NCBI GenBank assembly: GCA_963969495.1
Contig: OZ018330.1
Span: 46,676,394 to 46,740,393, forward strand
DNA: 64,000 bases
Origin: Ceratothoa steindachneri
Taxonomy: Eukaryota > Arthropoda > Malacostraca > Isopoda > Cymothoidae
Direction: 5' to 3'
The position numbers were made by a program, and so were the translations under genes. Each line of letters starts with the position of its first letter. Positions within the stretch are counted from its first letter, which is position 1. The notes under the pieces are model-generated. The model had not been told where the DNA came from, made no database searches, and worked only from the letters and a program-made list of their open reading frames with translations. Of this stretch, positions 60,685 to 64,000 are shown one piece after another.

Positions 60685-61308
60685 TAGAAGAAGAAGACTG
60701 GCAAATTCGCCCTCAAAAATAAAGAGTCCGCCACCTCTACCCTCGGCCTGGTCACCCTTTCCTCCCTCTATGGGTGAATTTGAACACCCGTGTGTGTTCA
60801 TAGAATTTTATTAAGGTGATGATTTTGGCCTAACTTTTTTGTGCTTCGATTTCCTTTTTAAGTATTGGGGTTGGTTGGGCTCCAATCAGGGATAATGCTT
60901 TCAGGCAGATGATACTTGTTTGCGGACAACCACGTGGACGCCGTGAGTAGGGGGGTTCGTTCGCTTACAGCCCAATCCTGTACAAAGCCTTCAGTTCTTC
61001 TTAGCATAATATCCGATCGACGTGCATATCTTGTGCACGCTATCTGACGTATTCATTGTTTGTATCGATTTTTCTGACCAGGGTCAACCTAATTTTGTAT
61101 GAATAGCACCCATTTAGTCATTTCCACTCACTTTGCCATTAGGATGAGCTGCGGATAGAGTGAAAAGGCAATTGGGTGATCAAGAAATGCCTTTTCCATC
61201 ATTTCTCTCGCCTAAGGCGAAGAGCGTGATTGAAAAAGTTAATAAATGCAGAATTAAGTTAACAAAGCAGCCGTCTAAGTTAATTTAACCAATCTTGACT
61301 CCAACATA
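60685..61308. other. No recognisable gene
   Basis: Moderately GC-rich, with no motif or repeat copy noticed. Confidence 0.45.
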
Positions 61309-62681
61309 CAGTTGTGTGCCCATTAGTTTGGACAGTACCAAACTTTTGGACTATTTCACAATATGTCTTAATTTTTGGCAACACTAATGAATTTCTTTTT
61401 TTTGTGCAGAATAGTGTACTGGTAACATCTGACAACTGTTTTGTTGTGTCCTAGCTACACTAAGCCCGACAGTGCTACACCAGAGCTTGTCGGGGATGAT
61501 TATTGCTGGAAGCATGCTTCGTGGTGTACTTGGTTCTCCTAGAATATTCACCTTCCAATCATTATTAAACTATAGGTTTATTATGGATATCACATCCAAG
61601 AAGCGTGCAAGTATTATAGCTCTTTGACGGATTTCTGAAGAAATGAAGGTAGCAAAGTTGACTATTGGCGATATTGTGAAAAGAGCTGAAGACACTGGTG
61701 GACATTCTAAACTGCAACAAGGAAAATGTGGAAGTAAACGAAAGACAACAATTCACGATGACAAGGCTCTCATCAGAAATAGTGTGAAGGATCCCAACAA
61801 AACCAGTAAAGACCTCCAGAGATTTGTCTTTAGCTGGTGTAAATTTTCTTCTTAAACCGTCCGGTGAAGGCTCAATGAAGTTGGCGGATTTGCTAAAAAA
61901 CCGGTACGTAAAGAGTTATTGACTTATGCTATGAATACAAAACGTCTTCGCTTGGCACGCAAGTATGCTGGAGGGAAGTCAGCTGACTGGAAGAAAGTTA
62001 TGTTTACAGACGAATCGCATCTTGAAGTACATGGGCATAGGTTTATGGTAGTAAGACGAAGCAAAGACGAATCACTTCAGCCAGGAGACATTCAACCAGC
62101 GCCAAAATACACACCTAAAAAGATGTATTGGCATGATTTTAGCACTAAAGGTCTAGGGCAGCTTGTTACTATCGAGGAAATGATGAACAGCGTTAAATAC
62201 AAGGCAATCCTGCAGACTCACTTGCTTCCTGCGATGCCGAAAGACTTTCCTGATGGAGGCGGCATTTTTCAGCAGGATCTGGTTCCATGCCATACTTCTC
62301 AAATAATGCGCACATTCTTCAAAAAATGTGGACTTACCGTTATAGATTGGCCTAGGAATTATCTTGACCTAAACCCCATCGATAATCTATGGGCTATAAT
62401 TAAACGTAGAATGGAGAAAACCGACTGTTCGACGATGCAGAAGATGATTTGTGCTGTTATAAATGCCTGGCACCATAACGAAGACCTGGCCAAATTTGTT
62501 CAAATTTGGTTGAATCTATGCCAGAGCGAGTAAAGCAGGTTTTAAAAGCAAAGAGCGGTCATATTTCATATTAAATGTACCATTTATCTTATCATTGACA
62601 TATTCTTTTCAACTATAAACAACAATTATCAAATAATTTTATTATTTCACCACTGTCCGAACTAATTTGCACACTATTGCA
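61309..62681 (+). mobile_element. Tc1-like transposon, nearly full length, dead
   Basis: About 1.37 kb, a normal size for Tc1 elements. Left end CAGTTGTGTGCCCATTAGTT, then TGGACAG; right end, read on the other strand, TGCAATAGTGTGCAAATTAG, then TTCGGACAG. These are imperfect inverted repeats. A TA lies just outside the left end (61307-61308). Its transposase frame is broken (next entry). Confidence 0.85.
61583..62533 (+). pseudogene. Tc1-like transposase, inactivated
   Basis: The likely start is ATG at 61583 (MDITSKKRASIIAL). In-frame stops lie at 61625, 61853 and 61865, and a pair of compensating small indels surrounds about 61815-61855. The N-terminal part carries the paired-like DNA-binding helices (TSKDLQRF...). 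From 61866 the frame is open for 222 codons: VMFTDESHLEVHGHRF (first catalytic Asp), IFQQDLVPCHTSQIM (second Asp) and DLNPIDNLWAIIKRRM, where the third catalytic residue is Asp in place of Glu, 34 residues after the second. Tc1 relatives cut and paste DNA; this copy cannot be translated. Confidence 0.88.
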
Positions 62682-62697
62682 GTTCCTCCCCCCCACA

Positions 62698-62698
<1 letters not shown>

Positions 62699-62731
<33 letters not shown>
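62699..62731. repeat. (AT)n microsatellite, about 33 bp
   Basis: At the 3' end of minus-strand PLE-6 and close to the right end of the Tc1 element. Confidence 0.95.
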
Positions 62732-62734
<3 letters not shown>

Positions 62735-63620
62735 AGTACACACAATTAGGGTGAATGAATTTATGTAAGTCGAATATTAAAAGAGAAAGCTATGATTCTA
62801 TGAGACCTTTTGGAGGGAAGCTCCCGATTGTTTGGAAATTAGGTTTGATTTTGTTTTAAGATTAAAATAGATTTCGAAAATCTTAGATCATTGGGACTTG
62901 CTGCGCCACTAAATGTTTTGAAGTTGTCGATAGAAATATTGGACTTACATATTTGCGCATTATCCCTAATAGGCGACGCGTACAGTTTGCTGATCTTTCT
63001 CATACGCATCGACAAAACTTCACGGGGCATCGCAACAGTGGATCTTTCTTACAGTCCATTCAATATAAGATGTACACATGACTTACAATAGTATTTAAAA
63101 ATGCTAAAATGGCGGCATTTGAATGGAACTTGATCCGTATAATTGAATTTTGAAGTATTGTGAATTTTGGCTTGATCTATGTGAAGATTTTCCTTATTGA
63201 GTTTTTCAGATTATTTATCAAGTCTATTGTTTTATTGCCTGCGTATGGGAGACTAATATAGGGCACTAATTTTAGAAGTGGAGTATGTAGGTTTTATCTC
63301 CGGAAATTTGATTAAGGAATTCATTAATATTTTTTTCCACCGTTGTGTCCATGTAGCCATTATTTATAAAGTGTTTTTACATGAAGTTTAATTCTACGTC
63401 GTGTAATTTATTTGTGGAACAAATGAGGTAGACTCGATATATAAGAGTCTTAAAACATGTGAATTTAAATTTTTATGATGTAAAGCTGAAAAAAGTTAGT
63501 ACTAGTCCCTGTAAAATTGGTTTCCTATAATCTGTTTCGAAGTGTTTTCCATAACTACCTACATTAATATCCAAAGAAGGTAGCCTACCATCATTCTTTA
63601 CGTCATTAGCATGGGTCTGA
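62732..63620 (-). mobile_element. Penelope-like element (PLE-6), RT C-terminus and endonuclease relic
   Basis: Minus strand from about 63610: NDGRLPSLDINVGSYGKHFE, TDYRKPILQGLVLTFFSFTS and KFKFTCFKTLIYRVYLICST, then LHDVELNFM.KHFINNGYMD and NINEFLNQISGD (RT thumb and connection, 63600-63310). Frames change only slightly. Farther on, a frame at 63030-62839 has ICKSNISIDNFKTFSGAASP and NDLRFSKSILILKQNQ, fitting the C-terminal part of a PLE nuclease; the YIG block itself is not legible. This family differs from PLE-2/PLE-3 in its C-terminus. The 5' part would continue toward 64000. Confidence 0.78.
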
Positions 63621-64000
63621 ATTTAGCTGAGCAATTTTGAAGCCTACTTCGGTCGTGATAACGCCGAAAGATATTAGCGCAAGATCGACCACATGGTAGG
63701 CTCATCCTCATCCCCTTCCTTTAGTACATAGAATTCTTTAATAAGTGGAAATAGGAATTCTGGACAGAGAGTTCTAAAAGTGAGTTAAAAGTTGTTTAAA
63801 CAAATACCGATTGTTTTTTTCAGTGAGATATTTATGAATTAATTCTCTACTACATAATTTACCATTATGAAATCATTATCATTTAAAAGGCTGAATAGGT
63901 TCGAATTCCATATTATATGAGCCTATTAGAGCTCATGCAAAAATATCGACACCTTCAAAATACAGAATTGTGCCACAAATCCAAATTATTTAATAAAATT
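63621..64000. other. Unassigned; expected RT palm of PLE-6 not legible
   Basis: If PLE-6 continues, its palm domain should be here on the minus strand. I could not read YxDD or the GLAMG block, so the copy may be truncated near 63620 or too decayed. Confidence 0.3.

Noticed and set aside
63890..63912. tRNA B box near the right edge (GGTTCGAATTCC)
   Set aside because: One base too long for the consensus and no A box at the proper distance on that strand.

Overview
This is a eukaryotic, AT-rich, intergenic-type window built almost entirely of decayed transposable elements and simple repeats. I found no host protein gene, rRNA, CRISPR array or bacterial-type operon. The long (AT)n, (CA)n(CT)n and (GA)n arrays, the abundance of Penelope-like elements (PLEs), I/R1/Jockey-type and RTE-type LINEs, Ty3/gypsy and Tc1/mariner relics are typical of a large invertebrate genome. 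A crustacean (decapod-like) source is my best guess, but it is inference and not shown by any marker gene.

Layout. 0-10 kb: a probable PLE tail ending in an AT array, a DIRS- or gypsy-like reverse transcriptase relic, a minus-strand PLE (3.4-4.6 kb), a mariner/Tc-type transposon relic (4.7-5.56 kb), a GA array, a 1.5-kb degenerate pentamer (CTANN) array and the first copy of an unnamed repeat element. 10-26 kb: mostly unassigned DNA containing an 18-bp and a ~165-bp tandem repeat, a 5'-truncated PLE with an open GIY-YIG endonuclease ORF (16.6-17.7 kb), three LINE fragments (CR1/L2-like and RTE-like, 19.7-21.7 kb), a Tc1-like relic (22.8-23.4 kb) and a 375-bp internally deleted mariner. 26.4-30.8 kb: one old Ty3/gypsy element with two LTRs, polypurine tract and pol relics. 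31.7-48 kb: a PLE tail and four copies or fragments of I/R1/Jockey-type LINEs (A minus, B plus, D and C minus). 48.1-52.2 kb: a cluster of PLE copies arranged tail-to-tail around AT arrays and head-to-head as an inverted repeat. 53.4-58.3 kb: a dimeric tRNA-like SINE, a mariner relic, the second copy of the unnamed element (with its internal pentamer array) and a LINE fragment with an intact YADD. 58-64 kb: a strong 98-nt hairpin, a nearly full-length dead Tc1 element and a PLE running to the window edge.

How the parts relate. No functional pathway is encoded. The most interesting structure is a repeated architecture: PLE copies of different families end in a small hairpin followed by a GAAA-type motif, about 60-130 bp of tail, and then an (AT)n array. 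A similar hairpin/GAAA module sits in the 3' UTR of the unrelated LINEs A and B. The second is the unnamed repeat element at 9.6-10.1 and 56.8-57.6 kb, with palindromic ends and linked pentamer arrays. All calls come from reading translations and repeats by eye; no database search was possible. Element boundaries are approximate unless an alignment of two copies is mentioned.
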